Assembly (NCBI GenBank): GCA_963713625.1
Contig: CAVQMN010000001.1
Location: 62,001-126,000 of the forward strand
DNA length: 64,000 nt
Source: Bog-756 sp963713625
GTDB lineage: Bacteria > Actinomycetota > Acidimicrobiia > Acidimicrobiales > RAAP-2
Reading direction: 5' to 3'
Shown in pieces: positions 42,899 through 50,980 of this stretch. The position numbers and the translations under genes were made by a program. Below the pieces are notes generated by a model, which saw only the letters and a program-made list of their open reading frames with translations, did no database searches and had not been told where the DNA came from. How positions within the stretch are numbered: the stretch's first letter is position 1; each line of letters starts with the position of its first letter.

Positions 42899-44542
42899 AT
42901 GCTCCGAGGCCGACGGGCGGTCACGATGGCCGGCGTGTGCGTGATGGGCGCCGGCCTGCTAGCCGGGTGCAGCTCGTCTTCCGGATCAGGCTCGGGGGGT
43001 TCCGGCAGCGGCAACGTCTTGTTGGTGGGGACCTTCCACGGACACGCCGGGAAGTACACATCCATCCAGGCGGCCGTCGATGCGGCACGTCCCGGCGACT
43101 GGATTCTGGTCGCACCCGGTGACTACCACGAGGATGCCGATGAGTCCGGGGCGAGGACCGATCCGTCCGTCGGGGACATGGGCGGGGTGATGATCACCAC
43201 GTCGGACATCCACCTCCGGGGCATGAACCGGTCCACGGTGATCGTGGACGGGACCAAAGCCGGATCGTCCCCCTGCAGCTCCAGTCCGGCGGCGCAGAAC
43301 GACGGGGCCACCGGTACGGGGGGCAAAGCGGTGGGACGGAACGGGGTCCTGGTGTGGAAGGCCGATGACGTCTACGTCGAGAACCTGACCGCGTGCAACT
43401 TCCTGGCCGGCACCGGAAGCTCGGGAAACGAGATCTGGTGGAACGGGGGGGACGGGAGCGGCAAGATCGGGCTGACGGGCTACTGGGGCAGCTACCTCAC
43501 GGCGACGTCGACGTTCTTCAGCCCGACCGGCACGCCCGACCAGCAGGAGGCCACCGCGGCCGAGTACGGCATCTTCGCGTCCAACGCCGCGGGGCCGGCC
43601 GGATGGAACCAGCTCTATGCCTCCAACTTCAACGACTCGGGCATGTACGTGGGCGCCTGCCTCCAGCGCTGTGATGTCACCATCGACCACGCCTGGATGG
43701 AGTTCAATGCCCTCGGGTACTCGGGGACCAACTCCGGTGGCGCGGTGGTCATCGAGCACTCGCAGTTCGACGAGAACCAGGACGGGATCGACACCAACAC
43801 CCAGATCGACGGTGATCCACCGGCGCCACAGAACGGGGACTGCCCCGACAACGGGATCAGCCCGATCACCCACACCCACTCGTGCTGGGTGTTCATCCAC
43901 AACGACTCCCACAACAACAACAATCCCAACGTGCCTGAAGCGGGCAGCGCCGCCGCCGGTCCCATCGGGACGGGGATGACCCTGTCGGGCGGGCGCAACG
44001 ACACGGTGATGGACAACACCTTCTCCGACAACGGCGCATGGGGCTTCTTGATGGTGCCCTACCCCGACTCGGGCACCCCTTCACTCAATCAGAGCTGCCC
44101 GGCCACGGGCGGCGTGGAGGTGTCCGGCTTCGGCTGCGTGTACGACCCGGAAGGCGACGCCCTGTTGCACAACACCTTCAGCCACAACGGGTACTTCGGA
44201 AATCCGAGCAACGCCGACTTCGGCCAGATCGTCTTCAACTCGGGGCAGCCCCAGAACTGCTTCGCCGGGAACACCGCTCCCAACGGAAGCGTGCCCGCCG
44301 ACCTGGAGCAGATCCAGCCCACCTGCGGGCGGATCACCACCGCGGCCAACACGGGCGGCCCCCTTCTCGACCAGGTGTTGTGCGACTCGGGGATCCTCTC
44401 CAGTACCTGCCCGGCCGGGTCGGTCTACCCCAAGCACACCGGGGTGACCATGCACCCGCTGCCCAAGGGTCTGCCCTCCATGCCCAATCCGTGCGCAGGT
44501 GTGCCCGCCAACCCGTGGTGCCCGGGCGGCAAACCCGTCTAA
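42899..44542 (+). CDS. right-handed parallel beta-helix lipoprotein
   Basis: 547 aa from ATG 42899. Lipobox: VCVMGAGLLAGCSSS, so the protein is anchored outside the membrane at about Cys 22. The mature part starts VGTFHGHAGKYTSIQAAVDAARPGDWILVAPGDYHED, the classic entry of pectin-lyase-like right-handed beta-helix proteins, followed by many short Asn/Asp/Gly-rich coils (IHNDSHNNNNPN, MDNTFSDNGAWGF, LHNTFSHNGYFGN). Probably binds or cleaves a polysaccharide; no catalytic triad can be assigned. It converges with a GH3 glycosidase and overlaps it by 4 nt. Confidence 0.85.
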   Translation: MLRGRRAVTMAGVCVMGAGLLAGCSSSSGSGSGGSGSGNVLLVGTFHGHAGKYTSIQAAVDAARPGDWILVAPGDYHEDADESGARTDPSVGDMGGVMITTSDIHLRGMNRSTVIVDGTKAGSSPCSSSPAAQNDGATGTGGKAVGRNGVLVWKADDVYVENLTACNFLAGTGSSGNEIWWNGGDGSGKIGLTGYWGSYLTATSTFFSPTGTPDQQEATAAEYGIFASNAAGPAGWNQLYASNFNDSGMYVGACLQRCDVTIDHAWMEFNALGYSGTNSGGAVVIEHSQFDENQDGIDTNTQIDGDPPAPQNGDCPDNGISPITHTHSCWVFIHNDSHNNNNPNVPEAGSAAAGPIGTGMTLSGGRNDTVMDNTFSDNGAWGFLMVPYPDSGTPSLNQSCPATGGVEVSGFGCVYDPEGDALLHNTFSHNGYFGNPSNADFGQIVFNSGQPQNCFAGNTAPNGSVPADLEQIQPTCGRITTAANTGGPLLDQVLCDSGILSSTCPAGSVYPKHTGVTMHPLPKGLPSMPNPCAGVPANPWCPGGKPV

Positions 44543-47397
44543 GCCGCAGCCGGCGGGCTCGCCCCGGGACCGACTCCCGGCCCGTGCACCACCATCGACG
44601 TGGACAGCGGAAGTTCGGAGGAGGACTGGCCCACCGCAAGTGTGTAGCGGCCGGGCACGGTCGTCCATGTCCCTCCCACGAAGGCCCGGAAGGCGGACAG
44701 GGGGACGAAGAGGGAGACCGAACGGCTCTGGCCCGGTCGGAGCGACACCGGGTAGAACGCCACCAGCTCGGCCGGCGGTTCGCCGGCGGCCGACGGATAG
44801 GTCAGGTAGGCCTGGGGTACGCAGGTCCCCGGCCGGGTACCGGCGTCGGTCACGTGGACGGTGAGCGTCACGCCCTTGGCCGTCCGGCCCACGGCCAGCC
44901 CCTGCAGGGTGAAGTGGGTATAGGAGAGTCCGTAGCCGAACGGGAAGAGCGGCCGGATGTGGTGGGCGTGGTCGTACCGGTACCCGACCTCGAGCCCTTC
45001 GGAGTAGTGCGAGACCTGACGGACGCCGGGCCACTGGGCCGGGGTGTGGAGCGCCGATTGCGCCTCGGACGCCGGAAAGGTGACCGGGAGGTGGCCCGAG
45101 GGATCGAAATCGCCGAAGAGCAGGGCGGCGATGGCCGCACCATCCTCTTCGCCCGGGTACCACGCCTCGATGAGCCCGGCCACGTGCCGCACCCACGGCA
45201 TGAGCACCGGCCCGCCCGTGTTGAGCACGACCACCGTCCGGGGGTTGGCGGCGGCCACGGCGGCGATGAGCTCGTTCTCGTCCCCCGGGAGCGACAGCGA
45301 CGGACGGTCGAAGGCTTCGGAGCTGAAGTCCCCGGCGAAGACGACGGCCACGTCGGCCTTCCGGGCCGCGGCGACGGCCGAGTTGATCTGGTCGCTCACG
45401 TCGCTCCACCCCACGGTGAGCTGCCCCGGCGCCGTGACCTGCTGTCCCGAGGTGTGCACGATGTCGTACGGCTCCCAGTCCAGGCGGAGCGGGTACGGGT
45501 GATCGCCGACCAGGTGGACCGTCCGCGACCACACCCCCCGAATGTGGGGAAGGGTGTCGGCCACCGCCACCTTTCCTCCCAGGGTCAGGCTGGCGCCGCC
45601 CGAACCCTGGAGGGACAGGGTGTACAGCCCGCTCCGGGGGGGCGTGAGCGTCCCGGTCCATGCCGCCGACACGTCCGACCAACCGGCCGGGAGCACGATG
45701 TTGGAGTGGGTGGGGGCCAGGGGGGTCGCCAGCTTCAAGGGTCGCGGGCCGATCCGCGACGTGGTGTGGTGGCGATCCACCGGGCCGGCCTGGGTCGGGC
45801 TGGCCAGGGCCGGGCTGGTCGCCGGGTGCGGGGTGATGGCCGTATCGATCGTCGGCTCGACGTACCGGATCGACGGCGCGCTCCTGGCCGCCCCGGTCTG
45901 GGTCAGGGTGAGGGTGAGCCCGTGCTTTCCGCCTGAGGCGGTGGTGAGGAGACCGCTGGGTATGGGAGCGAGGTCGGCGTTGGTGCTGCCGCCGTCCGAG
46001 TAGGTGACCGAAGCCCCCGGAGCGGCCCGGCGGCGGATGGCGGCCAGCGGGGTGGACACGAACGGGGGGACGACCTCCGAGCTGCCGTATCCGGTGGTCA
46101 CCGGGGCGGTGTCGGCGTCGGCGCCGATCACCGCCACCGACTGGGAGCGCGAGCCCGACAGGGGGAGCACCGCACCGTCGTCCTTCAACAGCACGGCCGA
46201 CCGTTCCGCCGAGTGGAGGGCGAACGCGGTGTCCGACGGGGAGTCGACAGGGGCGTCGGGCGCACCCGCAGGCGGTCGTCCGACCAGCCCGTAGGCGAAC
46301 ATCTGGGTCAGCACCCTGGTCACCGCGTTGTCCACCGCCGTGAGAGGGAGCCGCTTCTCTTCGACCAGTTCGGCCAGCTGGGCCGTGGTGGACGGTTTGA
46401 TCAGATCGACCCCGGCCTCGAGGGCGGCGACCGGGTTGTGGACGGCTCCGAGGTCCGACCGGACGAAACCGGCGAATCCCCACTGGTCGAGGAGGTCGGC
46501 CAGTTGGGGGTCCTGGCACTGGAAGACACCGTTCAGCTGCGGGTAGGCGCACATGAGGGAGGACACGTGGGCCTGGGTGACGGCCGCTTGGAAGGGAGGG
46601 AGGTAGATCTCTTCGAGAGCCCGTTGGGACACCACGTCGTCGAGGTCGCTGCGGTTGGTCTCCTGGCTGTAGACGGCCAGGTGTTTGGCCATGGCCATGG
46701 CTCCGGTGGCCTGGATCCCGTCGATGTCGGCGACCCCCATGGCCGACACCAACACCGGGTCCTCCCCGAACGTCTCGTATGACCGCCCGCTTTCGGGCAC
46801 CCGGTCGATGTTGAGGTCGGGTCCCTGGATGGCATCGATGCCCTGTCCGGTGGCTTCGGTACCGATCACGTCGCCGTAGCTTCGGGCCAGGGAGGTGTCG
46901 AAGGTGGCGGCGATGCCGAGGGGTGCGGGGAGCTGGGTGACGTTGGTGGCGCCGAAGGCCACACCCTGGGTGCCGTCCTGGAGGTGGAGCGGTGGGATGC
47001 ACAGGCGGGGGACCCCGGCGTCGAAGTTCTCGATGAGCCCGGACTGGAAGAGGACGATCTCGCCGAGCTTTTCGGCCAGGGTCATCCTTCCGACCACGTC
47101 CCGGGCCAGCGCGGCCGGGGGGAGGTGGTGGTCCATGGCGGTGGCCAGCCACGGACAGCGGGAGCTCACGGCCCGGTCGGCGTGGACCACCGGGCCCGCC
47201 GCCCGCCCCTTGTCTCCGGCGTCACCGGTGGGGGCGGGGGAGTGACCCGGCGCGGCCCCGGTGGCCAGGCCGGCCACCAGGACCACGATGACGGTGGCCG
47301 CCGGCACGCCGACCAGGGCGACGGACCGGAGCGGCCCGGAGCGGGCTCGCCGGGGCGGTTTGTCTTCGGTCGGGTTCACGGGCTCGGCGGCAAACAT
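44539..47397 (-). CDS. GH3 beta-glucosidase-like glycoside hydrolase with PA14-like insert
   Basis: 952 aa. One N-terminal TM/signal segment (about 25–48) makes it exported or anchored. The GH3 barrel follows: LQDGTQGVAFGATNVTQLPAP, GPDLNIDRVPESGRSYETFGEDP, and FAGFVRSDLGAVHNP with the catalytic Asp at about residue 314 (SDxxA/V-H). A PA14-like sugar-binding region (RSGLYTLSLQGSGGASLTLGGK, about 560–610) is inserted before the second GH3 domain (VFAGDFSSEAFDRPSLSLPG, GGPVLMPWV). A fibronectin-III-like domain closes the protein. It probably acts on extracellular beta-glucosides or plant glycans. Confidence 0.92.
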   Translation of the reverse strand: MFAAEPVNPTEDKPPRRARSGPLRSVALVGVPAATVIVVLVAGLATGAAPGHSPAPTGDAGDKGRAAGPVVHADRAVSSRCPWLATAMDHHLPPAALARDVVGRMTLAEKLGEIVLFQSGLIENFDAGVPRLCIPPLHLQDGTQGVAFGATNVTQLPAPLGIAATFDTSLARSYGDVIGTEATGQGIDAIQGPDLNIDRVPESGRSYETFGEDPVLVSAMGVADIDGIQATGAMAMAKHLAVYSQETNRSDLDDVVSQRALEEIYLPPFQAAVTQAHVSSLMCAYPQLNGVFQCQDPQLADLLDQWGFAGFVRSDLGAVHNPVAALEAGVDLIKPSTTAQLAELVEEKRLPLTAVDNAVTRVLTQMFAYGLVGRPPAGAPDAPVDSPSDTAFALHSAERSAVLLKDDGAVLPLSGSRSQSVAVIGADADTAPVTTGYGSSEVVPPFVSTPLAAIRRRAAPGASVTYSDGGSTNADLAPIPSGLLTTASGGKHGLTLTLTQTGAARSAPSIRYVEPTIDTAITPHPATSPALASPTQAGPVDRHHTTSRIGPRPLKLATPLAPTHSNIVLPAGWSDVSAAWTGTLTPPRSGLYTLSLQGSGGASLTLGGKVAVADTLPHIRGVWSRTVHLVGDHPYPLRLDWEPYDIVHTSGQQVTAPGQLTVGWSDVSDQINSAVAAARKADVAVVFAGDFSSEAFDRPSLSLPGDENELIAAVAAANPRTVVVLNTGGPVLMPWVRHVAGLIEAWYPGEEDGAAIAALLFGDFDPSGHLPVTFPASEAQSALHTPAQWPGVRQVSHYSEGLEVGYRYDHAHHIRPLFPFGYGLSYTHFTLQGLAVGRTAKGVTLTVHVTDAGTRPGTCVPQAYLTYPSAAGEPPAELVAFYPVSLRPGQSRSVSLFVPLSAFRAFVGGTWTTVPGRYTLAVGQSSSELPLSTSMVVHGPGVGPGASPPAAA

Positions 47398-47491
47398 AGC
47401 GACCCCCCGTCTTGACAGGACGTCGCCCGGCGACGGGCTCTGACCCCTCCGCCTGTCCGGGGGCGGGACCGGTTGGCCGGCGTCGCTCTCG

Positions 47492-47540
47492 GGTCACCAG
47501 CTGATGGAAGGCGGGTCACTAGTTGATGTAAATGGTCATG
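47492..47540 (+). promoter_or_regulatory. direct-repeat operator candidate overlapping the metY promoter
   Basis: Two 15-bp copies, GGTCACCAGCTGATG at 47492–47506 and GGTCACTAGTTGATG at 47514–47528, are spaced 22 bp apart, about two helical turns. A third partial copy, GGTCATG, lies at 47534–47540. The last six bases of the second copy form the -35 hexamer. This is the geometry expected for a repressor site on metY–metX. I do not recognise the regulator. Confidence 0.55.
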
Positions 47541-47551
47541 TTTGCCAGGAT
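47523..47551 (+). promoter_or_regulatory. sigma-70-type promoter for metY–metX
   Basis: -35 TTGATG (47523–47528), 17-bp spacer, -10 CAGGAT (47546–47551). Predicted start is at about 47558, giving a leader of about 62 nt. The leader holds a perfect 6-bp hairpin (CTCCGG at 47574–47579 with CCGGAG at 47590–47595) just before the ribosome binding site AAGGAGG at 47604–47610. Confidence 0.6.
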
Positions 47552-47619
47552 TGGGAGGACCGGGCGACGTCCGCTCCGGCGACCGACGCCCGGAGACCGC
47601 GCCAAGGAGGCCACCTGCC

Positions 47620-48918
47620 ATGTCCGAGTGGGGATTCGAAACCCGTCAGATCCACGCCGGAGCTGCTCCCGACCCCACCACCGGGGCCCGGGCCGTTCCG
47701 ATCTATCAGACCACCAGCTACACCTTCCGGGACACGGCCCACGCCGCCGCCCTGTTCGGCCTGGAGGAGCTGGGGAACATCTACACCCGGATCATGAACC
47801 CCACCCAGGCCGTGTTCGAAGAGCGGGTGGCCGCCCTGGAGGGTGGGGTGGCGGCGCTGGCGGTGGCCAGCGGACAGGCGGCGGAGACCATCGCCCTGCT
47901 CAATCTGGCGGAGAACGGCGGCCACGTGGTGTCGTCGGCCTCGCTCTACGGTGGCACCTACAACCTTCTCCACTACACCCTGCCCAAGCTCGGGGTCGAG
48001 GTCACGTTCGTCGACGACCCCGACGACCTCGACGCGTGGCGGGCGGCCGTCCGGCCCAACACCAAGGCCTTCTACGCCGAGACCCTGGGCAATCCGAAAG
48101 GTGACGTCCTGGACTTCGAGCGGGTGTCCGCGCTGGCCCACGAACACCGGATCCCGCTCGTGGTGGACAACACGGTGGCGACGCCCTATCTGTGCCAACC
48201 CCTGCTCCATGGAGCTGACGTGGTCGTGCACTCGGCCACCAAGTTCATCGGGGGCCACGGCACCTCCATCGGTGGGATCATCGTGGACGGCGGGGCCTTC
48301 GACTACGAGGGCAGTGGCCGGTTCCCCAACTTCACCGAGCCCGATCCGAGCTATCACGGCCTGGTGTTCGGGCAGCTGCCCGAGCCGCTCTTTCCGGCCA
48401 GGTTCGTGCTCAAGGCCCGTCTGCAGTACCTGCGCGACATCGGCGCGTCCATCGCCCCCCTCAACTCGTTCCTGTTCCTCCAGGGTCTGGAGACCCTGAG
48501 CCTCCGGATGGAGCGCCACGTGCAGAACGCCACGGCGGTGGCCGAATGGTTGGAGGCACGGGACGAGGTCAGCTGGGTGGCCTATCCCGGCCTGTCGTCG
48601 AGTCCGTGGCATGAGCGCCAACAGCGGTACCTGCCCAACGGTGGCGGGGCCATCCTGGCCTTCGGGATCGAAGGCGGGGCCGCGGCCGGCCGGACCTTCA
48701 TCGAAGGTCTCGAACTGTTCAGCCATCTGGCCAACGTCGGTGACGTCCGCAGCCTGGCCATCCATCCGGCCTCGACGACCCACTCCCAGTTGACCGAGGC
48801 GGAGCAGGTGACCACCGGTGTGACTCCCGACCTGGTCCGGCTCTGTGTCGGGCTGGAGTCGATCGAGGACATCCTCGCCGACCTCGAGGCCGGATTCCGC
48901 GCCGCCAAGGGAGCATGA
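47620..48918 (+). CDS. metY: O-acetylhomoserine sulfhydrylase (MetY)
   Basis: 432 aa. ATG 47620 has AAGGAGG 9 nt upstream. PLP enzyme of the Cys/Met metabolism family that makes homocysteine from O-acetylhomoserine and sulfide. Diagnostic: ETRQIHAGAAPDPTTGARAVPIYQTTSYTFRD, YTRIMNPTQAVFEERVAALEGG, VVDNTVATPYLCQPLLHGADVVVHSATKFIGGHG (PLP Lys in SATKF), and the MetY-specific FPARFVLKARLQYLRDIG insert. Its stop overlaps the metX start (ATGA). The promoter carries operator-like repeats. Confidence 0.96.
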   Translation: MSEWGFETRQIHAGAAPDPTTGARAVPIYQTTSYTFRDTAHAAALFGLEELGNIYTRIMNPTQAVFEERVAALEGGVAALAVASGQAAETIALLNLAENGGHVVSSASLYGGTYNLLHYTLPKLGVEVTFVDDPDDLDAWRAAVRPNTKAFYAETLGNPKGDVLDFERVSALAHEHRIPLVVDNTVATPYLCQPLLHGADVVVHSATKFIGGHGTSIGGIIVDGGAFDYEGSGRFPNFTEPDPSYHGLVFGQLPEPLFPARFVLKARLQYLRDIGASIAPLNSFLFLQGLETLSLRMERHVQNATAVAEWLEARDEVSWVAYPGLSSSPWHERQQRYLPNGGGAILAFGIEGGAAAGRTFIEGLELFSHLANVGDVRSLAIHPASTTHSQLTEAEQVTTGVTPDLVRLCVGLESIEDILADLEAGFRAAKGA

Positions 48919-50045
48919 CGGCAGATCCTCCCGACGGCGGGACCCCGGCCCCGGATCTGCCCGGTCGCCGGACGGAGGTGGTCTTCGACACCGGCGGGCC
49001 GGGGATGCAGCTCGAAGCCGGGGGTTGCCTGCCCGAGGTCATCGTGGCCTACGAGTCGTGGGGTGAGCTCAACGCGGGCCGAACCAACGCCGTGCTGGTG
49101 CTGCACGCCCTCACCGGCGACTCCCACGCCGCCGGTCCGGCCGGCCCCGGCCACCCGACCACCGGTTGGTGGGACGGCATGATCGGACCCGGAGCGCCCA
49201 TCGACAGCGACCGCTACTTCGTGGTGTGCCCCAATGTCCTCGGCGGGTGCCGGGGTACGACCGGGCCGGCGTCTCCCGCGCCCGACGGTGCGCCCTACGG
49301 ATCTCGGTTCCCGGTGTTGACCATCCGCGACCAGGTGGCGGCCGAGGCGGCGTTGGCCGACCGGTTGGGCATCGCCCGGTGGGCCGGCGTGGTCGGGGGA
49401 TCAATGGGCGGGATGCGTGTCCTCGAATGGTGCGTGGGCTATCCGGACCGGGTCGGTCGGGCCGCCGTGCTGGCCGTCGGCGCCGCCGCCACCGCCGAGC
49501 AGATCGCCCTGTGCTCCCTGCAGGTCCGGGCCATCCGTTCGGACCCCGACTTCCGGGGCGGCGACTACTACGGTGCCGCGACCGGCCCGGTGGAGGGGCT
49601 GGCCCTGGCCCGGGGAATCGGACACGTGGGGTACCGGACGGAGCTGGAGCTCGCGACCCGCTTCGGCCGGAGCGCCCAGGTCCCCGAGGACCCGCTCAAG
49701 GGGGGCCGCTACGCGGTGGAGTCCTACCTGCAGCACCACGGGGACAAGCTCGTCCGCCGGTTCGACCCGAACTCGTACATCAGCCTCAGCGAGGCCATGA
49801 ACCACCACGATGTGGGCCGGGAACGCGGTGGCGTGGACCGGGCCCTGGCCGGCGTCCGGGCTGAGGTCATCGTGGCCGGTATCGACTCCGACCGGCTCTA
49901 CCCCATGCGGTTGCAGGAGGAGCTGGCCCGGCTGCTCCCCGGCGGCCGGCCGGTGACGGTCATCAGGTCGCAGTCGGGCCACGACGGCTTCCTGTTGGAG
50001 CACAACCAGGTCGGGGCCGTGCTGGCCTCAGCCCTTCACCCCTGA
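48915..50045 (+). CDS. metX: homoserine O-acetyltransferase (MetX)
   Basis: 376 aa. alpha/beta-hydrolase-fold acetyltransferase that activates homoserine. YESWGELNAGRTNAVLVLHALTGDSHAAG (oxyanion region), VVGGSMGGMRVLEWCVGYPDRV with the catalytic Ser, IDSDRLYPMRLQEELARLLP with the Asp, and QSGHDGFLLEH with the His. Its product is the substrate of MetY encoded just upstream. ATG overlaps the metY stop by 4 nt. Confidence 0.96.
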   Translation: MTADPPDGGTPAPDLPGRRTEVVFDTGGPGMQLEAGGCLPEVIVAYESWGELNAGRTNAVLVLHALTGDSHAAGPAGPGHPTTGWWDGMIGPGAPIDSDRYFVVCPNVLGGCRGTTGPASPAPDGAPYGSRFPVLTIRDQVAAEAALADRLGIARWAGVVGGSMGGMRVLEWCVGYPDRVGRAAVLAVGAAATAEQIALCSLQVRAIRSDPDFRGGDYYGAATGPVEGLALARGIGHVGYRTELELATRFGRSAQVPEDPLKGGRYAVESYLQHHGDKLVRRFDPNSYISLSEAMNHHDVGRERGGVDRALAGVRAEVIVAGIDSDRLYPMRLQEELARLLPGGRPVTVIRSQSGHDGFLLEHNQVGAVLASALHP

Positions 50046-50116
50046 CCCACCCGGCTTCGGGCCGATCCGAGTCCTGCCCCCGGCTGAGGCCGGCTCCTGC
50101 CCGTCCTCGCCCGACC

Positions 50117-50149
50117 TCGCCGGTCACTCGCCGGTCACTCGCCGGTCCT
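50117..50149 (+). repeat. 11-bp tandem repeat
   Basis: TCGCCGGTCAC at 50117–50127 and 50128–50138, then TCGCCGGTCCT at 50139–50149. Intergenic, between the metX stop and the AT-rich promoter at 50209. Confidence 0.8.
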
Positions 50150-50208
50150 CGGCAGCACGTGGTACCCGAACCTCTGCCTGTCCCGGCCCGATATCCGTCC
50201 GAACTGTG

Positions 50209-50258
50209 GTTTGAATATTTGTAATGAAGGTTATAATGTAATTAAGTAATAATCAGGG
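50209..50258 (+). promoter_or_regulatory. AT-rich promoter with consensus TATAAT
   Basis: A 50-bp A/T-dominated island in otherwise about 70 % GC DNA. It contains TATAAT at 50232–50237, a perfect -10 box, with GTTTGA at a 17-bp spacing (or TTGAAT at 15). GTAAT occurs three times (50221, 50238, 50246) around the -10 box, hinting at operator half-sites. A GAGGAG ribosome binding site lies before the ATG at 50278, so this promoter serves the gene at 50278. Confidence 0.65.
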
Positions 50259-50277
50259 ACCGAGCAGAGGAGACGAG

Positions 50278-50895
50278 ATGGGACCGAGGGAGCATGGTGA
50301 AGCAGGGTCTGCGGACCGGGAAGACCGACCTCGACGGGGCCGGGGCCGCCCGGCGCGCCAGCGTGGGGCCGTGGACGAGAACCCACCGACCGAGGGATTG
50401 AGCGGATGGCTGGCCGGCCGGCTGCCGGAGAGCTGGTTCGAGTCCGCTCCGTCGGTCACCGTGGACCGTGACGAGATCGTGATCGTCGGGAGGGTTCCCG
50501 CCCCGGAGGTTCCGGACGGGGACGACCAGGTGACCAGGACGGCGGCCGAGGCGGGACGGATCACCCGCTTTCGGGAGGAGACGCGTGCCGAGCGGATGGC
50601 CATCGACCGGGAGGCGCAGCACCTGTTCGGGAGGAGCATCGCCTGGGGCGTCGAAGCAGGGGCGTCCGCGCTCGTGTTCACCAATCTCTCGGTGCCGGTG
50701 ATGACCCGGCTCCGCCAGCCCGAGCGGCTCGTACTCGACACCCTGGTGGACAGTGGTGTGGCCCGCAGCCGATCCGATGCCCTGGCCTGGTGCGTGAAGC
50801 TGGTCGGGTCGAACGCCGATGAGTGGCTACGCGACCTCCGGGCGGCCATGGAGGCCGTCGAGTCCGTTCGCCAGCAGGGCCCGGCCGTTTCCTAG
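50278..50895 (+). CDS. hypothetical protein with possible ribbon-helix-helix-like C-terminus
   Basis: 205 aa. Start ATG 50278 has GAGGAG 5 nt upstream. The first 45 residues are charged and disordered. The middle (SAPSVTVDRDEIVIVGRV) is beta-rich. A central helical region has DREAQHLFGRSIAWGVEAG. The end, PVMTRLRQPERLVLDTLVDSGVARSRSDALAWCVKLV, reads like a beta-strand followed by two helices, as in ribbon-helix-helix DNA-binding proteins. I have seen similar actinobacterial proteins but know no function. The unusual AT-rich promoter suggests strong or tightly controlled expression, perhaps autoregulated. Confidence 0.7.
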   Translation: MGPREHGEAGSADREDRPRRGRGRPARQRGAVDENPPTEGLSGWLAGRLPESWFESAPSVTVDRDEIVIVGRVPAPEVPDGDDQVTRTAAEAGRITRFREETRAERMAIDREAQHLFGRSIAWGVEAGASALVFTNLSVPVMTRLRQPERLVLDTLVDSGVARSRSDALAWCVKLVGSNADEWLRDLRAAMEAVESVRQQGPAVS

Positions 50896-50980
50896 GCCAC
50901 CGCGGCTGCGGCCCCGACCACGATGACGACGCCGGGCCGAACCCGGTTAGCCTCACCGGGGTGAGGGTATCGATCAAGCC

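Noticed and set aside
44081..47152. A 1023-aa open frame in another minus-strand frame of the GH3 gene
   Set aside because: Arg/Pro/Gly-rich translation without domains; the GH3 frame contains all catalytic motifs.
47558..47619. SAM riboswitch in the metY leader
   Set aside because: About 62 nt with one 6-bp hairpin is too short and lacks SAM-I/IV cores; the repeats look like a protein operator.
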